Below, in pieces: positions 56,301 through 64,000 of a stretch of 64,000 nucleotides of DNA. The notes beneath the pieces were generated by a model. It was not told where the DNA came from. It saw nothing but the letters and a program-made list of their open reading frames with translations, and did no database searches. The stretch is from Psychrobacter sp. I-STPA10 (GTDB lineage Bacteria; Pseudomonadota; Gammaproteobacteria; Pseudomonadales; Moraxellaceae): assembly GCF_021012795.1 (NCBI RefSeq), contig NZ_VFYU01000014.1, forward strand, positions 1-64,000, in the 5' to 3' direction. The translations under genes were made by a program, and so were the position numbers. How positions within the stretch are numbered: position 1 is the stretch's first letter; each line of letters opens with the position of its first letter.

Positions 56301-59300
56301 CTGCAACTCTGCTGCTGAAACAGTTTTAGCATCACTGGCATGCTGTGCTTGTTCATTTTCTTCTGAAGCTGCAAATTTATTTAGTTGCTCAATTACTGAT
56401 TCATCCAATCGCAAAGCCATACTACCTGCAATAGAGTCCAGTAATCCTGTCAACTGCTTTTGTCCAGCTAATAGGGCATTGACTAATTCTTCATCTTCAG
56501 CCTGTATAGGATCATCCGTCAATCTTTGGTAAACTGCTTTTAATGCAGTCAATAATGTCATAAACTTTTTCGAGCCTGAGACTTGTGAAGACATTTTTTC
56601 AATCTGCTGCACAATTCTTTGTGTGTACTCAGCTTTGTGTTTACTATCTGACTGCGCAAGATGACCTTCAAGCTCCCACTCTGCATCTAAAAGCTCATCA
56701 ATTTCATGTGATAAAATATCCGCCACACTAAAGGGTGCTTCTTGTGTCTGTTCATCCTCTGTAAGCTCATTGAACATGACTTGTAGTGCTTCAACTTCTT
56801 GATAACTATCTGTATTTTCTAAGCTGTTTATTTGTTGATCTGCATTAAGAGCAGCATCTGCGCTTTGAAAATCGATAATATACTTTTTAATCAACTGTAC
56901 AGATTGCGTAATGGCTTGCAAATGATTGACATTCATTGTCTCATCATATTGCTGTAGCCGTTTTAAACTATGTTCAACTGTGGTACTAATATCACTAATG
57001 GCTTGCAAAGAGATACTTCCTGAAGCACCACGCAAAGTATGGAAAGCACGTACAAAATCATCATCAACAACGATGGTATTTTGATCTTGGTGATGAGCAA
57101 TAAAAGACTCTATATAATCAACTAATTCAAATGCTTCTTCTAAGAAAATTTCATTAATCTGATTATCCTCAGAACTACTGATCACTTCTGTCTCTGCCAC
57201 TTCTGCCAAGCGTTCATTTGCAGTTTTCAGTGATAACAAGATTTCATCAGTCAAATCAACGTCATCTGTTAGCTTAGTATCAGGACTGACTTTTTCTGCA
57301 TCACTCTGATCTATTTGGGCAGCTTGGGCAGCGTCATCATGATATAAACTTTGCTTAATCTGAGCATAATTAAAATCTGCCGCATCATTTTTACTATAAA
57401 ATTCTGCACATGCTATCCATATAGGTAAGCTATCAGGATAATCTGTCTGATTTTTATAACAGTTTAATAAATCAGGATAGGCAGCCAACACATCAGCGAC
57501 TAACAACTGTATATCAGGATTGGTTTCAATACTATGATCCAAAATCCTATTCATCATATTTTCAATCGACCATGCTAATTCGGCAGAACAATTAGCACCC
57601 ACCATGCGCCCAGAGCCTTTTAAGGTATGAAAACCTCGACGCACTTCTGTCAATATACTTAAATCATCTGGCTGTGTTTTCCACTGCTCATAAAGAGGAT
57701 TGATTGTCTCTAATACCTCTTCAGCTTCTTCAATGAAGATCTCTTTCATATCTCCATTCATCTCAGCATCATCTTTAGGTGTCTGTAGCGTTTCAAGATA
57801 TGCCAATAGGCGTGGCGGAATATTAACATCATCTTGTTGCTGAGCTACCTTAGATGCTGATTCTTCTAGTTGCTCTGTTGCATCTGTTGTTTGCTTTGAA
57901 TCACTCTGCTCATCTAAAGTAGTCTCCTCACTGATATGAGTATCTATTACTGTCTCAGAACTAGATGTCTCTTTACTCTCTTGGTAAGTATCCGTTTTTA
58001 CGTTGCCATCATCATTGCCTACCGCTACAGTCTCAGTTTCAGATGTGCTCTCTTTAGCTGGTGTGTTATCTGAGCTAGAGATACCTAATCCATGGTCAAT
58101 AGGTAATCCTGACTGCAAATTTTGAGCTTGCAGCATGGTGACAGCAGGATCTATAGAAGGAGGTTGCTCTGAAGTAAAATCAGCGACCAAAGTGGGAATT
58201 AAACGTCTGGTTTGATTGATAAACTCAACCAGTGTCTCACTAACAGGTAAGGTATGAGCCAATACCTGATTGAGTAAATTTTCTACCGACCATGCCATCT
58301 CACCAACACTGTACGCGCCAACCATTCTTCCCGACCCCTTAAGGGTATGAAAACCTCGGCGAATTTCAGTCAAAGCCTCTAAGTCTTCTTGGTCGTTTTG
58401 CCAAATAGGTAAGTATTTATCAAACTGTTCAAGCACTTCTTCGGCTTCTTCGATAAATATTTCACGAATGTCTTCATCCATATCAAAGGAATCGGCAATA
58501 AGCTGACTACGAAGCTCTTGTAAAGCCTCACTATCTACTGGCTGTGATAATGCTTGCTGATCATCTGTTGCTACAGACGCCGCAATAACCGCTGAAGATT
58601 GCTCTTGTGAGGATTGCTCTTGTGAGGATTGCTCTTGTATAGTTGCTTGCTCTTGGACTTCAACTTGTTGTATGTCTGCTTGTTCAGATACATCACCACC
58701 TACCTCATCATTTTGCAATGACATTTCTACAGGTGTCACCGCTATTTGCTGAGGCGCATTCAGCAATGTTTCTGTTTCTGTTTCTGTTTCTGTTTCTGTT
58801 TCTGTTTCTGTTTCTGTTTCTGTTTCTGTTTCTGTTTCTGTTTCTGTTTCTGTTTCTGTTTCTGTTTCTGTTTCTGCGTCATCATTCAATAAATGAATAG
58901 CAAAGGCAATATTATCTTGGATTACTTTAAGTAGACCTTCATGCTGGAATTGTTGCTCTAAACAGTCTAAAAACAACTCTACCGCTGCCACACTTTCAAT
59001 AATGGCATCTGTCATATTTTTAGGGATATGCGATATTTCACGCTCTTTTAATATGACAAATAATTGTTCGTACTGCTTTGGAATCACAGCCACTTTGGGC
59101 AATCCAATATCTACAAAAGCATTACTGATGACTTCAAACTGAGAAGCTTCTGGTAACAACTGTACCTCATGTTGCTGCACATATTCTCTAAAATCATGTT
59201 TAATTTGATCGACAAAATCTCGTATTTTATCAAGCATTTCATGATGACTTTGAATATCAATATCAATCGTACCGTCTAAATCATTGATATCATCTACCGC

Positions 59301-60632
59301 CATTAGGCTGTCACCACCGGATATCAAAGTATAGGAAGAAAATCCAGTTTTTTCTCCAAGTGCTTGATAAGTATTAAGTACATCTGTATATAACTGCTGT
59401 AATTGACTTTCGATCTCCCACTGGATTTGTGATACGTCTTCATCAGTATTAAGACAAAAAGACACATCTTCAATCAACTGAACAAATTGGTCATGAAAGG
59501 CTGTCCAACCCCGTTGTAACAACTGCCTATCTAACTCTTTTAAAATGACAATAACTTCTTCTGTCTGCTCGAAGTCATATATTAGCTGTTCAATTTTACT
59601 TAACAGTCTAGAAAAGAACACACCATTTTGCCGCAATCCCAAATTGATCTGATTAAGTACTTGTTTTACAGAATGTTGAGAGATATCAAGATTTTTTAGA
59701 TGAATATAAATATCAAGTATTAAGCTGTTTAACTCGGAAACATTAGGCTCACTACCTTGACTTTTTTCAGCAATTAAAATATCAATATTTGCCAATAGAT
59801 AGGCATAATTTGAGGGAACAGGCTGCGCGTTTGTCTGTAATTCTGTAAACCATAGCTCACTAAGATACCAAAGCTTAGCAGTCAGGTACTCTTGTGTCGT
59901 AAATGCATTGCGTAAACAATAGTGTACTATTTGCTGCAGTTGTGACAACAGATCCGTATTATTTTGATTTTCTGATAAGAGCTTTGTGACGGCAAAACGC
60001 CAAGCTATTGATAAAGCTTCCCATTGCTGGGTAGTTAAAGTTTCTAATTTATCTAAGCGATCTAAGTTTGGTAGTACGATATAATGAGCTATTCCACGAA
60101 ATACATCGACACTGCCAATTTGTTGATCGGAATCATTTTGTTGCAAAGAAGTGGCTAGGAATGTGGACTGACTTTCATCTGTATTTTGCTGATTGCCATC
60201 CTGCAAATTATGCCATTGTATTTTAAGCCCTTGCCCTTGAGTATGCTCAAAACCATGCTCAGTTAACAGACGTATAATATAGTCATAATGATGCTGCAAT
60301 AAATTATAATGATATGTCCCTGTCTGTACATAATTCTGTAATTCGTGTAGCAATAACTCACTGGTCGATAATGCCATATAAATATAGCTGTGTTCTAATA
60401 AGTCATCTGCTAAAGCTTTAGCAATGGCAGCAATAGACAAACTAAATTGCGAAAATACAGGTAGCCTTGCCACCTGTAATGTACTCGATAAGCTCAAATA
60501 GTCTACAACCAATGTATTAAAGTCTGTTTGCTCATCGGCTTGCCGCCAACGCTGATGCAAACTCTGTAAGTTCTCTTGCAGATTTGGCATTAACCATTCT
60601 GTAGTGATTAAGGTATTGGGATACTGTATCAT
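53352..60632 (-). CDS. chpA: Giant hybrid histidine kinase ChpA
   Basis: A 2426-residue CheA-type kinase of the twitching system. An N-terminal FimL-like region of about 580 residues leads to a Thr-Glu repeat (about 586-621). Five histidine phosphotransfer domains carry the phospho-His in RGFHTLKGSGRM (about 760 and 1000), RAFHTLRGASG (about 1197), RHLHTLKGGARM (about 1490) and RNYHTIKGGARM (about 1677). The dimerisation and ATPase domain has HMIRNAVDHGIE (about 2004) and GRGVGMDIV, then CheW-like and receiver domains (IFVVDDSVTV, Asp in LILLDIEMPRMDG about 2347). It controls type IV pilus extension and retraction via PilG/PilH, outside this window. Confidence 0.95.
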   Translation of the reverse strand: MIQYPNTLITTEWLMPNLQENLQSLHQRWRQADEQTDFNTLVVDYLSLSSTLQVARLPVFSQFSLSIAAIAKALADDLLEHSYIYMALSTSELLLHELQNYVQTGTYHYNLLQHHYDYIIRLLTEHGFEHTQGQGLKIQWHNLQDGNQQNTDESQSTFLATSLQQNDSDQQIGSVDVFRGIAHYIVLPNLDRLDKLETLTTQQWEALSIAWRFAVTKLLSENQNNTDLLSQLQQIVHYCLRNAFTTQEYLTAKLWYLSELWFTELQTNAQPVPSNYAYLLANIDILIAEKSQGSEPNVSELNSLILDIYIHLKNLDISQHSVKQVLNQINLGLRQNGVFFSRLLSKIEQLIYDFEQTEEVIVILKELDRQLLQRGWTAFHDQFVQLIEDVSFCLNTDEDVSQIQWEIESQLQQLYTDVLNTYQALGEKTGFSSYTLISGGDSLMAVDDINDLDGTIDIDIQSHHEMLDKIRDFVDQIKHDFREYVQQHEVQLLPEASQFEVISNAFVDIGLPKVAVIPKQYEQLFVILKEREISHIPKNMTDAIIESVAAVELFLDCLEQQFQHEGLLKVIQDNIAFAIHLLNDDAETETETETETETETETETETETETETETETETETETLLNAPQQIAVTPVEMSLQNDEVGGDVSEQADIQQVEVQEQATIQEQSSQEQSSQEQSSAVIAASVATDDQQALSQPVDSEALQELRSQLIADSFDMDEDIREIFIEEAEEVLEQFDKYLPIWQNDQEDLEALTEIRRGFHTLKGSGRMVGAYSVGEMAWSVENLLNQVLAHTLPVSETLVEFINQTRRLIPTLVADFTSEQPPSIDPAVTMLQAQNLQSGLPIDHGLGISSSDNTPAKESTSETETVAVGNDDGNVKTDTYQESKETSSSETVIDTHISEETTLDEQSDSKQTTDATEQLEESASKVAQQQDDVNIPPRLLAYLETLQTPKDDAEMNGDMKEIFIEEAEEVLETINPLYEQWKTQPDDLSILTEVRRGFHTLKGSGRMVGANCSAELAWSIENMMNRILDHSIETNPDIQLLVADVLAAYPDLLNCYKNQTDYPDSLPIWIACAEFYSKNDAADFNYAQIKQSLYHDDAAQAAQIDQSDAEKVSPDTKLTDDVDLTDEILLSLKTANERLAEVAETEVISSSEDNQINEIFLEEAFELVDYIESFIAHHQDQNTIVVDDDFVRAFHTLRGASGSISLQAISDISTTVEHSLKRLQQYDETMNVNHLQAITQSVQLIKKYIIDFQSADAALNADQQINSLENTDSYQEVEALQVMFNELTEDEQTQEAPFSVADILSHEIDELLDAEWELEGHLAQSDSKHKAEYTQRIVQQIEKMSSQVSGSKKFMTLLTALKAVYQRLTDDPIQAEDEELVNALLAGQKQLTGLLDSIAGSMALRLDESVIEQLNKFAASEENEQAQHASDAKTVSAAELQLEPISTDSELLSIFLEEAQEIDAEIHQVFDEWKQSPSNIEPLKVLQRHLHTLKGGARMVGISSMGDVTHEAETIYEQFVSGILSPSDAWVNVMQEVQDMLSLQLDYVINNNQSFFIPGMVEQLHALLNKTQEPESFQVAMPVLEIEQEEVESQVEQEQPQEEGKLEQEKSEVTQRFEQLVHDSWDGKLPDTEMITIFLQEARKIIKQNIQVLQSFRDNIKDTNVFESMQRNYHTIKGGARMVSSNGLSDLAYQLEKTSGKLYNRTLPPKKIIIELIVACHQWLEKALQLLEHNVNPPEPQQLIEALQQFNKDPDALTEIPEQSLETYSDIILQYEEEQRSKLPKHDISEVPPMTGNFEQVQDKAILNNEMIRISAGLIERMINLSGEAAINRARIDMGVSSLTNTIEEMGVTVQRLADQLRRMETELEAQILSQIDEEDLLKDEGFDPLEMDQYSSLNQLSKSLTESASDLLDIKTTMLDKTRDAEGLLLQLSRTQNELQDNLMNSRMVPFSRLVPRLQRIVRQTANELGKSVELTVINAEDEIDRTILERITSPLEHMIRNAVDHGIETPQIREQKGKNPTGNVVIEILREGSEVVISLSDDGRGIDVDAVRKKAIDKGLIESNDQSLSDLDVIQYIFNAGLTTTKKVTQISGRGVGMDIVQNEIRQLGGNVSVDLVEGGGSRFSMRVPLTVAISDALVVRVADRYYAIPLVQIDRVVRVNPEPLLDFYRSKETHFDIDGSEYRLRYLNELLLGSTLNQMAITNHASLPVILVKNRTGQNIAIQVDEISGSRIEVVVKSLGRQLSHTSGISSATIMGDGSVMLILDLIALMRNSSTRAATMKAALTTKPSVQTRSTIFVVDDSVTVRKVTSRLLERQGYNVQVAKDGIDAIEILQELAPDLILLDIEMPRMDGFEVATQVRHDPRLRNIPIIMITSRTGDKHRQRALEIGVNDYMGKPYQEAELIEKIQSLIGEEVNQQDI
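58768..58875. repeat. Perfect 18-copy hexanucleotide repeat in chpA
   Basis: The six-base unit GTTTCT (AGAAAC on the coding strand) is repeated 18 times with no mismatch, encoding Thr-Glu. Such perfect tracts mutate by slippage; a six-base unit keeps the frame, so the length of an acidic linker would vary between strains rather than switching the gene off. Confidence 0.95.
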
Positions 60633-61075
60633 CGAGCAGTCCTAATGAATTTTTATTAAAGTACAGTTTACTTATAGAGTCTGTCAAAAATTACCCATCT
60701 AAAAGGCGGAGTTTGGAGAGATTAGAATATAACGAGGACTTAAAAAGAGCCAAAATGCAACAATAAATACAGTGTGTATACTAACCAAGTTGTATCTTTT
60801 CACTATCTCGCAATGTTGGCTCTCAATTTTAGCGCATCCTTTCATAGTTATTATTCGTTATGATTCACATAAGTTCTATTATCACTGGTGATCTGTATAA
60901 AATGTTGGGTACTGTTGTTGACTACTTGTGATTATTGCAACATCCTAAAGATACTTTACTTTAACAGCTCAAACCTAATACGATAATATCAATGATATCA
61001 ATGATTTTTTGACAGTCACTGCCACTGCATCATTTGCGCTTATGTATTAAAAATCTCATTAAAATCTAGACTAAA
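60633..61075. other. chpA-pilJ spacer with possible inverted-repeat element
   Basis: A 443-bp gap where many relatives have almost none. GAGTCTGTCAAAAATT near 60679 and, inward from about 61017, AGTGACTGTCAAAAAATC form an imperfect inverted repeat, about 340 bases apart. The interior has no gene. It may be a decayed mobile element; a chpA promoter may also lie here. Confidence 0.5.
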
Positions 61076-63142
61076 TTAGAAAGCTTCCAGCTCTTCTTCA
61101 CTATCATCAAGTTTAAATCCTGATACAGACTCTTGTAATGCCGCCGCCATTTCATTTAGCTGTCCAACTGAGCGAGCGGTTGCCAATGTCCCTGATGAAG
61201 TCTGTGAGGTAATATCTTGAATGACATCCATGGTTTTAGAAATATGTCCAGCAGAGGACGCCTGTTGTTGAGCTGCCTCAGAGATGTTTTGAATCAGATC
61301 TGCCAATGTATTTGAAACAGTTTGTACCTCTTCTAATGCCTCACCAGCATCTTTTGCCAAACGCGCACCACGTACCACCTCTGTGGTGGTAGATTCCATC
61401 GACATAACTGCCTCATTGGTATCTGCCTGAATGGTTTTAACCAACGTTTCAATCTGTTTGGTTGCATTAGCTGAACGTTCTGCCAGACGTTGTACCTCAT
61501 CAGCAACAACCGCAAAACCACGTCCCGCTTCCCCTGCCATCGATGCCTGAATAGCAGCATTTAGTGCCAATACGTTTGTTTGGTCAGCAATATCATTAAT
61601 CAATCCAACAATATCACCAATCTCTTGTGAAGACTCACCCAAACGCTTAATACGTTTTGAGGTTTCTTGGATCTGCTCACGAATGGTATTCATACCTTCA
61701 ATAGAGCGTTGTACAACCTCCGCACCATTATAAGCAATGGCAACTGATTGTTTCGCAACTGCGGTGGACTGTGCTGCGTTGGCAGATACTTGGTCAATAG
61801 AAACGGCCATCTCATTAATCGCAGCAGATACACCTGCTATCTCTTGTGCTTGTTGCTCAGAGGCTTCAGCCAACTCAATCGCTGTCAACTGTGTTGCTTC
61901 TGAGGATTGCGCCACTCGTACTGCCGTTGTATTAATTGCCAGTACCAACTGACGCAATTGGTCAATCGCAAAGTTTACAGAGTCAGCAATCGCACCAGTA
62001 AAGTCTTCAGATACCGTCGCATTCACGGTTAAGTCACCTTCTGCAAGATCACCAAGCTCATCCAAAAGACGTAAAATCGCCATTTGGTTACGCTCGTTCT
62101 CCTCTTGGATTTTCTGTGCCCGCTCCGACTCAACCTGCATGTCTTGACGTTGTCTTAACGTCTCTGTCTCAATAAATAATTTTTCACTGTTGCCACGCAA
62201 TCTATACAGACGGAATAAAGAATATAAAACCCCTAATACACCAAATAATAGTCCCAAAGCAGAGCCCATGACATAGGGGTGTTCAAGTAAATTACGGTTG
62301 ATACTTGCCAGTCTTTTTTGTGTATTATCAGCAAACTCACTCAGCTCTCTTGCTTGCTCTGTACTTTGCACAGAAGGAGATTGCAGATCGGGTATATCTT
62401 CTGTCACAGGCTCGATGATTTTGTTATATAATTGTGCCGCCTCTTGTAAGGCAGGGACTTGTCCACCCATCTGTGAAACTTGTTGATTTAAATTTTGAGC
62501 AAAGCGTTGGCGTAGGTTATTAAAGCCACTAGGAGACTGCTCGGGATTGTCAAGTAACTGCTGATAATCTCGTCCTAATTGCTCAATTCGTTTGATTTGT
62601 TCTTGTAAGCTGGCTATCTGTTCTGGAGTAGCATTGGCTGCGGTTGCCTGCTCAATTGCCCTTGCATATATCGAGTGTAGGGTGCTGGCAGCTTCATTAA
62701 ACTGCTGTTTAGAGTCTTGAACAATATTGGTATTATTTCTATTATTCAAAAAACCCTCTGCTTCAGGTTTTTTTTGTTGCCATTGAGCTAATAAATCATT
62801 AGAAATCGTTGGATCGTCAGTATAGCGTTGCATTTCATAAAGCGCACGCTCATAACCTTGAATATCTTTTTGTAGGTTTTCATATCCTAAAGAAGACATC
62901 TCATAATCTTGTGTGAAGGCAGCTTCATTAATATCATTAATAATTCGTGATGAATAATGATCTAACTCATAGACACTATGAATATAATTATTAATCCTAT
63001 CTAAATACACCACTAAAAGTATCAAACTCACAATACTTACGATTAAAAAAAGCCATAGCAGCCCTATCCACCGTTTTCTTTTGTTGTTAGATTTTAATAG
63101 GGGTTGATTGCTTTCATCTTTTATGGCTATACCTTGGCTCAT
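61076..63142 (-). CDS. pilJ: Twitching methyl-accepting chemotaxis protein PilJ
   Basis: A 688-residue receptor. A short cytoplasmic start is followed by a membrane segment ([19 protein letters not shown]), a long helical periplasmic domain (about residues 45-300), a second membrane segment ([20 protein letters not shown]), HAMP-like region and the MCP signalling tip with [18 protein letters not shown] and [18 protein letters not shown]. The tip is the CheA/CheW contact. In Pseudomonas PilJ senses surface contact through type IV pili. Start ATG at 63142 (MSQGIA) with GAGG upstream; the GTG at 63163 is less likely. Confidence 0.94.
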   Translation of the reverse strand: MSQGIAIKDESNQPLLKSNNKRKRWIGLLWLFLIVSIVSLILLVVYLDRINNYIHSVYELDHYSSRIINDINEAAFTQDYEMSSLGYENLQKDIQGYERALYEMQRYTDDPTISNDLLAQWQQKKPEAEGFLNNRNNTNIVQDSKQQFNEAASTLHSIYARAIEQATAANATPEQIASLQEQIKRIEQLGRDYQQLLDNPEQSPSGFNNLRQRFAQNLNQQVSQMGGQVPALQEAAQLYNKIIEPVTEDIPDLQSPSVQSTEQARELSEFADNTQKRLASINRNLLEHPYVMGSALGLLFGVLGVLYSLFRLYRLRGNSEKLFIETETLRQRQDMQVESERAQKIQEENERNQMAILRLLDELGDLAEGDLTVNATVSEDFTGAIADSVNFAIDQLRQLVLAINTTAVRVAQSSEATQLTAIELAEASEQQAQEIAGVSAAINEMAVSIDQVSANAAQSTAVAKQSVAIAYNGAEVVQRSIEGMNTIREQIQETSKRIKRLGESSQEIGDIVGLINDIADQTNVLALNAAIQASMAGEAGRGFAVVADEVQRLAERSANATKQIETLVKTIQADTNEAVMSMESTTTEVVRGARLAKDAGEALEEVQTVSNTLADLIQNISEAAQQQASSAGHISKTMDVIQDITSQTSSGTLATARSVGQLNEMAAALQESVSGFKLDDSEEELEAF

Positions 63143-63163
63143 GACATCCGTCCTCAAAAACAC

Positions 63164-63609
63164 AATAGGTTATCAAAATATTGATGTTTAAATTTATTTG
63201 TGAAAAAAATTAAATTGATTGTTAAATTAAATAAGGAAAGCTATACATAACATACTTTCTTCTTAGCCTTTAGAATAAATGTCTTAATACAAGTTTTAAT
63301 TATTGGAACAATTCATTCTAATATTAGGTTAAAGCATAATGGCTCATAAAGTCTGATATAGCCCATATCTATATTTTTTATCTCCACATATTCTATGTTT
63401 TAGGGGTGTGGCTTTATTTATCATTTATCTAAACATAGAGTCTGGATTTACTGATGGTGATCCTTTTTATATCTAAACTAAATTAGTAACTACACGTTAT
63501 TGCTTTATTTTTTGTTTTGATAAGTTATAGAATATCATCATTATCTTGTAAATTAAATTTATAAAATTTATCAATAACTTATAAACAAGAAATACCAATC
63601 ATCACAACA
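63164..63609. other. pilI-pilJ spacer
   Basis: A 446-bp AT-rich gap with no gene. ACTTATAA and TTATAAGT-type sequences around 63525-63590 form short inverted repeats, but no known element was recognised. A pilJ promoter is likely. Confidence 0.45.
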
Positions 63610-64000
63610 CTAAAGCGCAGCTTCTAAGTATCTACTGTCTTTTATCAATAAATTGGGCATAAATACATACCAATGTTGATCATCCCTACTAAAACGTCCA
63701 TGGTTGTAGGGTAAAAAAGCAGAATCTTCAGGAAGAAAAACTGGCTCATACTGTGACAATTTAAACTGTTGAATACCAAACACTTTATCTACCAACAGCC
63801 CTGAATAAATATCAGGTTGATCAATCACCATGATTTTACGGTTTGCAGATGTCAGGTTATCGGTTTGTAAATTGAGGAAAGCTGCCAAATCAGTAATAGG
63901 CAATAAACGACCACGAATATTAGCAATACCTAACATCCAAGATTGAGTTAGCGGTATTGGAGTCATATCAGGTGAAACTAATATCTCGGAGATGTCTCCC
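63610..64000 (-). CDS. pilI: CheW-like coupling protein PilI (5' end outside the window)
   Basis: The visible 129 residues are the C-terminal part of a CheW-domain protein: SWMLGIANIRGRLLPITDLA, IMVIDQPDIYSGLLVDKVFG and WYVFMPNLLIKDSRYLEAAL. The frame stays open to the window end, where GDISEILVSPDMTPIPL precedes it, so the start lies beyond 64000. By position before pilJ and chpA on the same strand, it is PilI, which couples the PilJ receptor to ChpA. A normal PilI is about 175-180 residues, so some 45-50 are missing from view. Confidence 0.88.
   Translation of the reverse strand, partial: GDISEILVSPDMTPIPLTQSWMLGIANIRGRLLPITDLAAFLNLQTDNLTSANRKIMVIDQPDIYSGLLVDKVFGIQQFKLSQYEPVFLPEDSAFLPYNHGRFSRDDQHWYVFMPNLLIKDSRYLEAAL

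Noticed and set aside
58643-58900. Plus-strand frame of Phe-Leu repeats opposite chpA
   Set aside because: It is the complement of the hexanucleotide tract inside a well-supported kinase gene.

Overview
The window looks like a chromosomal segment of an AT-rich gammaproteobacterium of the Moraxellaceae (Moraxella/Psychrobacter/Acinetobacter group). The basis is the type IV pilus chemosensory cluster with a giant ChpA, the smc-zipA-ligA cluster, the minCDE locus, and the general protein style. The genus is an inference. No rRNA or tRNA gene was seen.

Layout. 1-1267: an IS3-family insertion sequence whose left end coincides with the window edge; it cuts the 3' end of a small membrane-protein gene. 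1.3-5.3 kb: accessory genes (lipoprotein, XRE regulator with a likely twin-palindrome operator, two GNAT acetyltransferases, zinc alcohol dehydrogenase, rhodanese). 5.26-9.2 kb: a very AT-rich, decayed cluster of probable immunity genes with scraps of a large secreted toxin, including an Imm42-like gene but no intact toxin. 9.3-19.6 kb: ligA, zipA, smc and a 935-aa membrane-anchored protein of unknown function. 20-23.1 kb: two paralogous amino-acid-binding lipoproteins, duplicated together with their terminators. 23.5-28.5 kb: TauE/SafE exporter, two Nudix hydrolases, an Lrp regulator divergent from a RarD-like transporter, and smpB. 29-32.7 kb: a repeat-rich lipoprotein, coaD, a YfhL-type ferredoxin and lipoprotein SodC. 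33-38.8 kb: topA, a small membrane protein, an orphan ParA and a YgjP-like metallopeptidase. 38.8-45.9 kb: a four-gene set (imelysin, di-haem oxidoreductase, second imelysin, DUF1513 propeller) preceded by a good Fur-box match, so probably an iron-controlled periplasmic system. 46-52.8 kb: OmpA-like lipoprotein, acyltransferase, a voltage-sensor-like membrane protein, minC/minD/minE and cytochrome b561. 52.9-64 kb: the Pil-Chp twitching cluster on the minus strand (pilI partial, pilJ, chpA, chpC-like).

The intergenic DNA is rich in small non-coding inverted-repeat elements. At least five families are visible: a GGGTCTGTTGAAC-ended element (two copies), a TTAACTATAGGAC-ended element with partial relatives, an AGAACCTGTATTCA-ended element, a TATAGTC-ended 108-bp element, and CCCTCCC/GGGAGG palindromes (three copies). 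None carries a gene, so they are MITE-like and probably depend on transposases elsewhere.

The most interesting parts are the immunity-gene graveyard at 5.3-9.2 kb, the Fur-box imelysin/di-haem/DUF1513 set with an internal terminator after its first gene, the perfect 18-unit hexanucleotide repeat inside chpA, and the two ATCC-N7-GGAT boxes between the lipoprotein and XRE genes.
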